DNA of 64,000 nucleotides, taken from Baylisascaris procyonis (taxonomy: Eukaryota; Nematoda; Chromadorea; Rhabditida; Ascarididae). The notes below the pieces were generated by a model that saw only the letters and a program-made list of their open reading frames with translations, did no database searches and was not told the DNA's origin. Numbering within the stretch: position 1 is the stretch's first letter; the number at the start of each line of letters is the position of its first letter. Both the position numbers and the translations under genes were made by a program. Positions 37,335 to 48,646 of the stretch are shown piece after piece. The stretch covers positions 5,833,754-5,897,753 of the forward strand of contig JAZARR010000221.1 of the NCBI GenBank assembly GCA_037389465.1. The letters are read 5' to 3'.

Positions 37335-39889
37335 CTATAGAGCAAAAATGTCCATCAGGAAATATATAACATTCAAGAGCCTTTTCAGGGGTAACCATGG
37401 GCAAAAATGAGTGCAGAAGGGAACAAAAACTCTACCTGCGTGCAGATGCCTTGCATACTTGACAAAACACCTCCGTCGCTTAAACTTATGACTCCAGACA
37501 ATCAATCAAGCTTCAAAACGTTAGCTAGATTCACTAAGCATAATAAGCTCAATGAAAACTATGAAACCAAAAGGCACACAAAACATGTTTGCCCAGTTTC
37601 ATACGATTATATACCACAAACCTCGAGGAAGGGGTTTTCGTCCCGTTTCTAGTCCCGTCCAAGCTAAGAATGCAATGCGCCACTTTCTGAGGAGCTCATA
37701 AACCAGATTAAAAACAAAAATATGAATAATCGGGCAGTACTGTAACGCTGTCGCGATCGTATTTACAGTGGAAAAACTAAATGAGTTTGTCAGAACAAAT
37801 TTCTAAAGGGTAAGAGCAAATAACAACTACTCCAACATATCAATTTGTCGTATTTTATTACGAAAAACTGAATTCACTCATTAAAGTAATCACTATTTTT
37901 TATTTATCAACAATGAAATCTACAATGCAATGTGCCAAATTTAGTTAACAAGAGAGTGCAAATGTACAGCATAGCATCTATTGTTATTACTAATTTACAC
38001 ATCGCTCAAATCATATGTAGTAATTCAATAAACATTCACGTCAAACCGCTATATTATTTGCATAAATGATCAACTTTTCACGTATGAAAAGTACGCAAAA
38101 AATCACATTCTATTAAATTTGTTCGTATTTGAATAATTCGCATTGCATTTTTCCACTCACTCAATATAGTGCAAAATTGCGTCCATAATATTTTAAGTGT
38201 AAACTTTGAATAGCTAATTAGCTCTACTAGCTAATAGTTTGCAAACAGACTCGAAACGCCCGCCATCCCCATTCGTTCCTTAGGGGATTGTGTTGCTGTA
38301 CTCCGGATCGGCAACTTAATAAAAACAGCTAAACGAAAAAATCTTTCACATAATCTCTCAAATGGTCCTACATGAGTACTACTCTAACTATTCTACTTCT
38401 CTAGTGAAATATATATGCTTCAAATATGATAGAGTCCAAATCGCGCGATCGATAGCTTAATCGAAAGTAATCACTGATAGCATTCGTTTCTTTATATGCA
38501 AGCGCATCTATGAACGAAAGAAAACGATGCGAAAAAACAGGCCTTTGTGTTATCGCTATCCACATTTGCGATCGTGTTTTGTAGATTCCCCATCTTGTCA
38601 TGATATCCATCGATCTGTTCACCCTATCAGATCCCTCTCCGAGAGATCCTTCGTCGAAATGTAACGCCATTCCTTAAATAATATCAATTAAGCATTGCGT
38701 ACTAAGCAAACAAATATTATTCTGCTGGTTTATTCCAGCATTTCTCTGTTCGCTCTATCCTCTTCCTTTTTACATAGTTTTACTTTTGAAGAAATTGAGG
38801 CAATAACGAAAAAGTGCAGTGTTTTTCCAAGAATCGCCATCAATGGTGTTCTCATTCCTCTTAATCCCTCTGCTCTTCGTCTGAATATGCCCTCAACGGA
38901 CAGGTGAAACGTAGCAATACTGTTTGCACCACTATAGAAAACTCTCCTTTCGAATATCCGTATACATGAATATCGATGCATTAAAGAAAACCGAAAATAG
39001 TAGGATTCTACAGAATGTCACTTGCGAATTGGAGGTATCTTACTCCAGTGAAGAGAGCAGAGACGAAGTGGTTCTTTTTTCAAAAGTCCCGTCGAATTTC
39101 TGGGATTGCGCAGTATTTCTATTTCCTTTTTGCAATATGAGCAAACTTCGCTTCTGCCTAAGAAACAACAACCTGAAATAAAATAAATTCAACGATCAAT
39201 CTCTGAGAGATCCTTCCAAATTTGAGTATCTCTTTGGCGTCCAAACCCCTATCAAATATTTTTCCTATTATCTTTCATGCACCTTCCGAAAACATTTGCA
39301 ACATTGTGCTCTCATTAGTGCAATAACAGCAGTCATCCAATCACAATATATCCTTCTCAGCTGCTATCGCATCTCCGCAAAATGATTTGCCTTTTGCTTT
39401 ATTTGATATTATTAGAAATTTGCGACTGCTTCCGCTTATAAAACAATAAACGCCGAGTAATGACTGCAAATGTTTCACAATTGAATATGCAAAATCATCT
39501 TTCCGTCAGTGCACTATATACGCAACACAATCACATGAAATAGGATCAACAATCTACGAAGTGATCAATAGTCGTCTCAGAGGTGTTTAGCATATTTTTA
39601 TACCTCATAATATTAAACTGGTGACTGCAAAGAAAACTAAACTTCCGATTATGACGCAATTTAAAATCATTTTATAATTTTTGCAATCTTTTAATACAAA
39701 CGTATTAGCGAATAAATCGACTGAAAACAACTTCTCGATATTTCAACCATGAAAAGAGAATTTTCTTTCCCTTTTTTTAAAAGACAAATTATTAATAATG
39801 GCGCTTATAAGGTTCCTCGAAGTATGATCATATGCCAACAGAACTTGTACGACGCCACAAAAACGCATGAAATGATGACTGACGCTTAC
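37335..39889. other. no supported gene
   Basis: AT-rich. A GC-richer minus-strand block at 38,520-38,670 is open in more than one frame, so no reading can be preferred. No repeats of note. Confidence 0.4.
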
Positions 39890-40019
39890 ATTTTTCTCGG
39901 TGATAAGCCGTTTATTCTCAGAGTCCTCTGCAGAAAGAGTGTCATCCCACATCAGGAAGCCATCTAAAGATGAGCTCGAGCCACTGCTGACCGCGGCATT
40001 GCTTGGTGAGTGGCACAAC
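39890..40019 (-). CDS. unassigned Ser-rich exon-like block
   Basis: Preceded by GCAGCAG and ended by an AAT|GTAAGC donor, this block reads CHSPSNAAVSSGSSSSLDGF, then LMWDDTLSAEDSENKRLITE. It is low-complexity Ser-rich then acidic and has no lesion. It could belong to a linker of the kinesin relic upstream or to another gene; there is no family assignment. Confidence 0.35.
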
Positions 40020-42372
40020 CTGCTGCATTTAGAATCGTATGAGAATGGGTTTGTTCTAATCCTCGGCGCGATTTCGATAATCGATTCTATAAATTTGCAA
40101 TAAACATATCAGCAATCCCATCAACAGTAACAACAAAAAATTTTCAAGGATTAAAAAGAGAAAGCAATAATTCAATTATTGTCTTAGAATTCTATCAATG
40201 AACACGGTCTCTAAAGAAAGAATTGACTCTACAACGAGCATAGATCAAAAAAAAAACCTTTCATTCCTTATTGGCTAATAGTTTCAAATGAGTTGCAAAA
40301 ATGCAATTCGACCAGAATAAACTTTCCTAGATATAGTTCATTCTGATCGGTTGTATTGAGGAAATTATCCCACCCAAGTTTGACTTATGCTTCGAATACC
40401 GTTATTGAAAACTGCTTCACACATGAAGGAACTACTCTTCAAAAATGGTATAATAAGTTGAATAAATAAACTTACAACTGCATCAAGAGTTATTGTTTTG
40501 ATGATTTCAAGACTCGATGTAGAGCTATACTATACGATATTATGTGAGAAAAATTAGAACAACATTCGATGTTGGCTGCAATTTGTACACATCAATTCAT
40601 TCCTCTAAAAGTTTCTCCTTTTTCAACTTCACAAATCATCGCTTTTTTATTCTTGAGATATTGCATTTCTGCTTTTATCCTTTCTACTTCCTCAATATAT
40701 GACTTTCTAAACATGCGATTCGCGTATCAATCACTGATTGAGATTGAGACAGCAATGGTCCGGCATCATTCTGAATCGACGAGAAGAGAAAAATCCCGAT
40801 AGAAATACAATTCTTTGAAAGAGATTCATTAAATACCCAACTAAAATGTGGATAATAATTTTTTTGGCTAAAGTCAATCGAACCGATAACCCCAGGGGAG
40901 ATATAAAAATTTAAAAAAAAATTCCGGCATTGGACTTGCCAACATTTATATAAACATCGAATAGATAAACAAACAATGTGGGATGCATTCGATCGCTCAA
41001 AAGGACGAATCTTGTAGCATAGCGAACAAATGAACCCATGAAACTTTATCTTAATAAAACATACCATTTGACGATTCTGTTATCGCAATCGAATTATCTT
41101 TTCGGGTTGTCTTCTTTAAGAACATTTCCCATTGACGACTTTTGTTCTCCGTTCGTTTTATGAGACTATTCTTCTTCCTAAAATTTTATTCTCAATTACA
41201 AAGTAAATAATGACCAGCATAGGTTCATACAGCTGCTATTATACTGGCACAAATTGCAATGGACTAAAATTGAAGAAATACAATGAATAAAGAAATATGT
41301 GAAAGAGATAAGATAAAGGAATAACGAAGTATAGTAAATAAAACAGGATAAAAAGCTATATTACAATAAAACATTTGATGAGATACGTCAAATAAAACAA
41401 CACGATATTTGCATTTGCTTCTCATTTATCTAACCAGTGAACTTGAAAAAATAGCTGATAAATAAGAAAATATCTATGATAGTGCCCTCATATTTCAATT
41501 AATCTAATCACTTGTGCAAGTCTTCCACAAATTTCTGATCCGAGTGATGCAAAATAAAAAACCGATCGCCGTAAAATGCATACAAATTATTTGATACCTT
41601 TAAATATCGAATTTTTTTTTGAAGGTGAAGGATCAACCTGAAAGATGATCTGTAGTCTACCTTCTAAGATTAGATCTAAGAATATCTATAAAAGATAAAA
41701 ATAACTCTGGATTTTAGCTCAGGAAACTTATACCAATAATCTGCCAACAAAAAATGATGCACAAAAACTTGGTTATATCCTAATTTGAGAAGAAAGTGAA
41801 TCGAAAATTGAAAATTGTTTTCCTTGCATTGACATGTTCACCCTTTGAAGGACATAACAGAATATATGCAAGAAAAGGCAAAGAAGTCAGCCGGTTCTTT
41901 ATCCCCTTATTGCTCAGCAGCAACAAACACACAATCTTTGTTTTGATGATTCAATAGACCCATTCAAAGAGTGATTCACGCAGATTGCGTTCGCACTGGG
42001 TGAATATCACTGTGACATTAATTGTTACAAAAGCAATCAAACGAAAAAAGAATAAACAGTAATAATTATGAACTTGCCTATGGCATCATATAACTCTCAA
42101 TTATTATGACCTATCCCAACATTTATTCCTTCAATCACACTTTTTCATATAAGATAATCCCTCTCTTACAAATATTCAAATAATATTCTCAATGAAAATT
42201 AGCATGATAGTACAAATTTGACTGCCAAATTCATCCAGTGAACAGCCGTCTTCACCTAAGTGATTCCGACCAAAATTATCAATGGAAAGCATTCGAAGAT
42301 CATCGATGAAATTTGGTAGCGATTAAGTGATCAGAGAATTCACACATTAAAATCGAATAAAATAAATCTAAC
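40020..42372. other. AT-rich, no supported gene
   Basis: By position this would be the 3' part of the KIF21-type relic. One weak coiled-coil-like minus-strand block near 40,700-40,790 (SVIDTRIACLESHILRK) is open but too short to assign. The WD40 repeats expected at the C-terminus of KIF21 proteins were not recognised. Confidence 0.4.
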
Positions 42373-42464
42373 CCATTTCGGCGAGAACGCAATATCCCTT
42401 TCAGCTTCGATGGCTGAATTCACAACGATAATTCGATAAGTTTCTTTCCGTACATAATGCGTAC
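42373..42464 (-). pseudogene. klp-12-like coiled-coil exon, frameshifted
   Basis: After a TTTTTTTAG acceptor it reads VRIMYGKKLIELSL and then, one frame over, VNSAIEAERDIAFSPKW up to TGG|GTTAGA. Together this matches the KIF21 coil that follows the SQRRL segment ('YEEKL..L...I...ERD..L'). One single-base indel separates the two halves. Phase 0 at the 5' side fits the upstream exon. Confidence 0.7.
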
Positions 42465-43193
42465 CTAAAAAAATTCATAATTAACAATTTATCTTATAAA
42501 ATATCTCATCATTCAGCATTTCTTTGAATACTATTTTATAATATACTCGAATGCAATTATCACTTGCAAAAAAAAGCAAAAAACTAAAAGAATGAGATAA
42601 AACAAGTCGAAACACACAATAAACAATTACAATAGTAGATAATAAATATATATTAGAGCAACATAATCTCATCGAGTAGTTAATTATAAATTTCATAAAT
42701 GCAGGAAATATTTCCGGCATATATGTAACGCAGAAATATTTCGGACCAAATCGGCTTTAATTACTCACTCGAAACTAATAAAAGAAACATAAAGCACAGA
42801 AGAAAACAGCAATCGAGTTTTCCTTTTTTCCACTTCCTCCACCCATCAGTTTGCATTCATTTCGCTCTTCGACTTTAATTTTTCATTACTTCAATGATGA
42901 ATAAATTCTTCAAAACACTCTAAGAATATGCGACATAAACGTAACATAACTCAATTTCTGTAAATACAACAATATTATCATCTTCAGAAGTGTTATTTTT
43001 ATATAAATATGGCGATTTTTTTTTCGAAAATAAAATGATGCTACAGAATAGAGCGGAATGAAACAGAGTTTAAAATTTTCGAAAGTAAAATGGGGCTGAA
43101 ATCCCTTCTTTATTGAAGAGGTGAGTGAGGAATCGACAGAAGAACTAACAGATAAAAAACAGATAAAAATGAAAAAAAAGAGATAAAATTTAC

Positions 43194-43287
43194 CTCAGCG
43201 AGACGTCGTTCACTACGTTTGAGCTCCATAACGAGGTGCTCCTTAATGCTGATTTCGGTTTGCGAATCGGCCACCTCGTCCCTCAAT
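43194..43287 (-). pseudogene. klp-12-like coiled-coil exon, undamaged
   Basis: A 94-base exon, TTTAG acceptor and GAG|GTAAAT donor. It reads LRDEVADSQTEISIKEHLVM, then ELKRSERRLAE, closely matching the KIF21 family segment 'EVADLTCEI.IKQKLIDELE.S.RRLQ'. This is the best-preserved piece of the relic and fixes the family. Just upstream the intron holds a short direct duplication (AAATCGTTCTAAAATTAT twice). Confidence 0.75.
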
Positions 43288-44375
43288 CTAAATCGTTCTA
43301 AAATTATATTTAAATCGTTCTAAAATTATTAATTGCATTCGTGGAATGCATCATTAAATTTTCAATGATAATCTGCCAACATCGCCAAACTAGTAGTTGT
43401 GCAAACAAATATGAAGTTAGGCAAAACGATTGATTGAATAGAACGTGATTTGCACAGATAAACAAGATTGTCGTTCAAAATAGCGAATAAACGAGAAAAA
43501 TCTACTTTTCCTAATGAGATTCGAAGAGAAAGAAAAGATGTCCCCTCTTCGCATCTTTTGATAGTACCAATCCTATGGTTCACAACCACCTAATAGAACA
43601 TCTTTCAGTGAATAGCGCTTCGATTAGCAAAATAGATTAAAAGAGTTATGACTATCGTCGTTAAAAAAAACTGAGCGATTATAGTGTGGCCTCATTCACA
43701 TCACTGCGCCCCATAACGATTTGTAGTTAGTTCATGGTAAATGCATCATCTTCTTCTACATTTCTCAGAACACAAATGCAACGGTGAATCTATATAATCG
43801 ATGAGGGTTCAATTATTGTATTTCAACTTCTATTTATATAAATATCCGATTGAAGACAGAAAAAGCGGAAAACGCTCTGACTTCTGGCAAACACAGAGAG
43901 AAAAGGCACTGAAGTCCAAGAGCTTATATCGGACATAATTTGGTTACGTGGTGAAGAATATTCACTACTAATCCTGAAACAGACAAAGATTGTATATAAA
44001 TCAACAAAAAGCCGAAAATATTGGCAAAGTTAAACAAAATAATATTGGAATGTCAATCACTAGCTTTATGCTAAGAACGTTCCACAAAAACAATTGTAGG
44101 ATACAAAATATTGACTGCACCGATAGATCTATGACTATTACTGCAATTACAACATCAACTCATAACTGATTGATTCACTATAAACTCATAAAAAAAGGCT
44201 CTCAGAACAGAGTGGATATTCTGGGCTCACGGGAACGCACCTTGATAGTCTGACTGGGTGAATGATCGCTAAAGAGCTGCTACAGTTGTCCATTATCAAG
44301 ACCTTTCTAGCACTCATGACGTTAGCCAAATCAGTCGAACTAACAGTACTAATAACGAGACAAACAAACCGTTCA

Positions 44376-44560
44376 TTTGTCTCCCCTCGAGAAGGCGCTT
44401 TCCTTGGGTGCATTTTTCGAGTGGATACGCCTTGGCATGGGTTCATCAGCACCATTGTCCCTCAAATCTCTTGTTGCAACGCCATCACCGTCGGCCCTCT
44501 GATCCGAAGCATCGCCACAAGCCACTTCGTCCTCCACTGTCTCTTTACTTTCTCCTAGCC
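44376..44560 (-). pseudogene. klp-12-like acidic linker exon
   Basis: TTTCAG acceptor, then LGESKETVEDEVACGDASDQ and further acidic residues, ending in a TGA after SAFSRGDK. KIF21 proteins have an acidic insert at this place between two coiled coils. The two bases at its 5' end fit the phase-1 donor of the exon at 44,996. The true 3' splice site is unclear. Confidence 0.5.
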
Positions 44561-44995
44561 CTGAAAGCAAGCAAACAGACTAGCACAAGTGAACAAGATT
44601 TAGAATACAGCGTCCAGAAATTTCACTCTCCACTCCAGCTCCTCAAATATTGTGCATTTAGTTATTCATCGCCTCCCCCCCCCTTCAAATTTTAAAAAGT
44701 AAAAATCATTTCGAGTTGCAAATATTCCAATCACAGCAAAGTTAATCACAATCCTAAGTGCAGAAAAATAGTGTACCACTCAAAACTTTGAAAAAAGAAT
44801 GATAACTTTTGCGATCAAAATACAAATTATTGAGTCAATTCGCATCATCGTTGAAAGTGATGCTCTCAGCCTCTTTAAACTTGATATTGTGTCCATTCTC
44901 TCCTATTTCGAACTCCTCTAATTACCAGGAAAATGTATTAATATTTCAATTCATCTATTAAAAGTCATCTGGTTACAACAATTTCTACAGCTCAC

Positions 44996-45214
44996 CTTCC
45001 ATTACACTCCTTTTCATGCGCTTTACATCTGCTCTTGCTTCCTCGATGATTGCCAACGATGAATTAGAAGCGCCATTAATAGCGAGGTGAATCCATTCGC
45101 GAGAGGCATAGTTGGTGTATTCGGTGCATCTGTCATCGATATATAACCACTGGGCATATCCAATATATCGATCGTTTATGCATGCATTCCACTTGAAGCT
45201 GGTTTCAGACGACT
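44996..45214 (-). pseudogene. klp-12-like post-motor coiled-coil exon
   Basis: The minus strand is open to a GAAG|GTGAGC donor. Its end reads SSLAIIEEARADVKRMKRSV then MEG, resembling KIF21 'EIIDLAKKDLEKLKR'. The N-terminal part is less convincing and the acceptor (ACAG near 45,215) is tentative. The donor is phase 1, compatible with the next exon. Confidence 0.5.
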
Positions 45215-46353
45215 CATCTGTCATCGTAGGTGCTCATTTGTTACTTGTGATTCAAACAGTGTACTCCTGCAAAATAAGCAGTCATATGTTTGATCATCTG
45301 ACTACCCTATATTTGGAATGTCAATCACATTACCACTGAATGAAACATATTCAACCGTTTTACTCTAACTTCCTTTGCCGTTAGACTTCAGCTTCTCACA
45401 TCCACTCGACTAGGAATTATCAAGAGTAAAAACGAAATTTTTGGTGGCTTAAGCGCACTCACAAAAATGCCTAATACTGTTGGCTTAAACCAACATGCTG
45501 TCTGACGTTTTACTATATTCAAGAAGAGAGGAAAGCAGGATTGCCTGAACTTTGACTTCTTCTACCTTTATATGACGAGCAATTTGAAGATAAGGCCTAA
45601 AAAGCACGAATAGCAATATGAGGTCCATAATGTCGGCTCATCGAAACGATAATAGCAATCCCTTGTTTAGATGGTTAACATCTTCATGCCAGCGTAAAAT
45701 AACAATAGAAAAATCCATAATTGCACAAAAAGTTTGTTTTTTGATATTTCGTTCTCAAAAACTGATTTTCGATATCCTGAATTATATTTAGGAAATTTAT
45801 TTCTATTTATATTCGATAGAACCGAAGGAAATATACGGAAATATACACGATCGATACGATACTCAATAGACCATCTCAATAAATTGCTCTATGGAAAGCA
45901 ATAAGAAACTATCGAATGAAGCAAGAAACAATGCAAGGAAATAAGTACGAAACAAAACAAGAATTTTCTATGCGATTTCGCATTGGAAAAGTGCATTATA
46001 ATGATATAACCCCTACTCACAGTTACTTGTATGAGTATCTGCATTCCCCTAATATCATCTCGGCAACTGCTGACGATGGATTCATCAAATTCAATACTGC
46101 AAATCTACCTGCCAGACTAAATTCCACAATCATCCACCGACTTCGAAATGACACAAATATGCCCCTATTTCGAGCAGAAAGAACGTCACGCTCAAGAGGG
46201 AGGAACATTTCACCACTTGTGGATGTTGTTTTATTTAAGCGGCTAATTCATTTGCCACTCATTTGTCATTCACTCCCATATACAAATATCATGAATGCAT
46301 TAGCGGTTTTCAACCATTCCATAATGATTCAAGTTGAATTAATTGAGTCCCGA

Positions 46354-46576
<223 letters not shown>

Positions 46577-46684
46577 AGTGCCTTTGCCTTTACTGTAGGG
46601 AAAATATGAGCAAAAAAATCAAATGAAAATGGAGTAATATATGAGAGAAAAGATCCACAATTCCCAGAAAGAAAGCATACTCAC

Positions 46685-46852
46685 CAGTTCAAGGTTGATA
46701 CTGATACCCTCTTTGGCGCGCTCCCCAATGGCACCAATGCGTTTTTATCTTTCTGATGCTGCTAGATCCACAAAATGAAACTTTGCAGTCAGAATCTTGA
46801 ATTCACTTGGCGCATTTGATGCACATGTATTTTCAACGTCTGCTGATTCCTC
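46685..46852 (-). pseudogene. kinesin switch II exon with stop
   Basis: TTTCAG acceptor and CTG|GTGAGT donor, 56 codons, phase 0. It reads [19 protein letters not shown], stop, then [17 protein letters not shown] and LEL. The family motif is [34 protein letters not shown]. The switch II Gly of DLAGSE is Ala, the Leu after SER is TAA (46,745-46,747), and the CGLL end is altered. This exon identifies the locus as a KIF4/KIF21-class kinesin. Confidence 0.85.
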
Positions 46853-47211
46853 CTGAAACGATCAAAGCAATCTTCGCAGCAAAATCAAGTAGGTATATAG
46901 CATCGGTTAAATGGCCTGGTAAGCATTGGTCAACGGTATCGATAAAAAATGATCCACTGGAATAATGGAAAAAATAAACAAATCATGGAAAAAAAATTAA
47001 ATTAATAATGGGAAAAAAATTAACAATTAATAAAAAAAATTAACGAAAAATTAACAAATGTCAATTCTATGGTGAAATATTACAACCTTAACAAATATTC
47101 AAAAAACTTCAGTTGTCAATTCATACTTACATTGAGCTTGTCTAATTGCCGCAAAAGTTCCAAAAAAGCCTACGAGCTCATTCAAGCTCAAAAGCTCATT
47201 CGTTGTGAACG

Positions 47212-47244
47212 TTTTCTGGAAAACGAAAAACGTTTTCCAGAAAA
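47212..47244. repeat. perfect 14-bp inverted repeat
   Basis: TTTTCTGGAAAACG (47,212-47,225) and its exact reverse complement (47,231-47,244) flank a 5-base A loop. A third partial copy follows (TTTCCGGAAAACG). Intronic to the kinesin relic. Confidence 0.85.
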
Positions 47245-47350
47245 GTTTCCGGAAAACGAAAAAAAGGAAACAAAACAAATATCAAAAACAATAAAAAAGC
47301 GGTAGAAATATAACCTTTTGTGATTCATGTGGTTTATCGATAACAATCAC

Positions 47351-47450
47351 CCTTTGTCGCCTGATCATCATTGTGAACGCGGTGATTGTTGGTTCATACT
47401 GGTCGATCCGTTGTCCTACTTAATGCATCATTCTTTAAGGCGGCTAATGT
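47351..47450 (-). pseudogene. kinesin switch I exon, frameshifted
   Basis: TTGCAG acceptor. It reads TLAALKNDALSRTTDRPV; in the next frame it continues MNQQSPRSQ and two stops. The family reads '..LGALSRTTASTQMN.QSSRSHAIFTI', so SRTT and MN.QS.RS are both kept but separated by a one-base indel. The SSRSH motif, needed for ATP hydrolysis, reads SPRSQ. Confidence 0.8.
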
Positions 47451-48064
47451 CTGCAATATGGGAAAAAAGTTACAGTGAACAAAACAATGAAAATGAAATA
47501 TTATAGAATAAATATTTGAACTACCTGCCAGGTTAACTGCCTCATCGCTTTCTCACCGCCACCTTCATTTCTCCAGTGGAGGAAAAAACGCATAAACATC
47601 ACAGCAAGTTAAAAACGAAACAACAAAGCCATAACTATACGATACATTCACAATTATCTTCAAACGAATTGGAAGCATCAACAACTATTTTAGTTTATTT
47701 GCTCAGGATTTGGGATTAAATTGTGGTGAACGCTAAAGCAGCCAATAAATCGTACAGTTTATCCACCAATGATGTCAATAAGTGGCTTTATAAATAGGCA
47801 CTATTAATGCAAAATATATTTAAATCCCATTTGCTTTGTTTTCACTCCGACTCCTCATTCACCCCCCCCCCAACCTCGCAAAAAGAATTTATTAGACGTT
47901 GATGATTTGGGTAAATGATACGAATAGATTTCTATCATTTTTGCAAACATCAATGATAGAAATTCAATAAATGATTCTATTTTTTATCTTATGTTTTTTT
48001 ATTTTCCCACTCATTCTATTTTTTATCTCATGAAAACGAAAAGAATATTAGTATAAAGAAGTAC

Positions 48065-48199
48065 CTCTTGTGGATTGCTGACCGGTTGACTCGTGACACC
48101 ATTCAAAAACATTTCACCGCTTGCAGTTTCATATATCCGATGGCCATTCGATGTAGACCTGTCATCAGCTAATAAATCAACGATATCTTTAGTGCACAG
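48065..48199 (-). pseudogene. kinesin motor exon (LYNEEV region), open
   Basis: A 45-codon exon, phase 0 at both ends, with a TTTGCAG acceptor and GAG|GTACTT donor. It reads LCTKDIVDLLADDRSTSNGH, then RIYETASGEMFLNGVTSQPV. It matches kinesin 'LYNEEVLDLF....IRIHED..GGIYTVGVT...V'. It joins the upstream exon exactly where KIF21 has FLE|LYNEE. No lesion in this exon, though LYNEE has become LCTKD. Confidence 0.8.
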
Positions 48200-48459
48200 C
48201 TGCAAATAAAAATAAATCATGAATGAAAACCTTTTAGCATCACTGATTGCCCATTTATCATAAATTAGACGATCAAATGGGATGAAATCATCGTTGAAAT
48301 ATCAAAAAGTTTCTAAAATATAAAATTTTTTTACCGCAAATTGCAAACTGAAACTATTGAGTAAAGACAAACATATATGCATAGATCTTTATAGTCGACA
48401 TTTGGGAAAAATTAACGAAAAAACTGAAAGACAATAAACAACGATGAGATGATTGTAAC

Positions 48460-48646
48460 CTCAATGAAGTGCATAGCAACATCGGAAATAGCCTCAATGA
48501 GTCGATGATCCCTGACAGCACGTTTGCGAGCTTCGATCGAAGTGAAGAAATGCTGCATGGCTCTCAGAATAATGCCGATCACATCCACACTTGTTGAGTC
48601 TCTCAAGTCAACCGCTGCCTCCATCGTATGTTTCACTACTACCAAT
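48460..48646 (-). pseudogene. kinesin P-loop exon, damaged
   Basis: TTTGTAG acceptor and GAG|GTTACA donor. The 5' end reads IGSSETY in one frame, then MEAAVDLRDSTSVDVIGIIL and RAMQHFFTSIEARKRAV in another, ending AMHFIE. The family reads GQTG(A/S)GKTYTMG....EELGIISRAVKHLF.SIE.KK. The catalytic P-loop Lys is Glu and about two bases are missing after TY, so the motor could not bind ATP normally and the frame is broken. Confidence 0.8.

Noticed and set aside
40369..40381. ACCCAAGTTTGA resembling the 3' part of nematode SL1
   Set aside because: Only 12 bases match; the rest of the spliced leader and the SL RNA body do not follow.
47340..47420. Third-frame peptide QYEPTITAFTMMIRRQRVIV
   Set aside because: It overlaps the kinesin SRTT and MN.QS.RS motifs read in the other two frames, which are far better supported.
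47534..47580. Short block NEGGGEKAMRQLTWQ with splice-like ends between kinesin exons
   Set aside because: The kinesin alignment runs directly from the 48,065 exon to the 47,450 exon, leaving no place for it.
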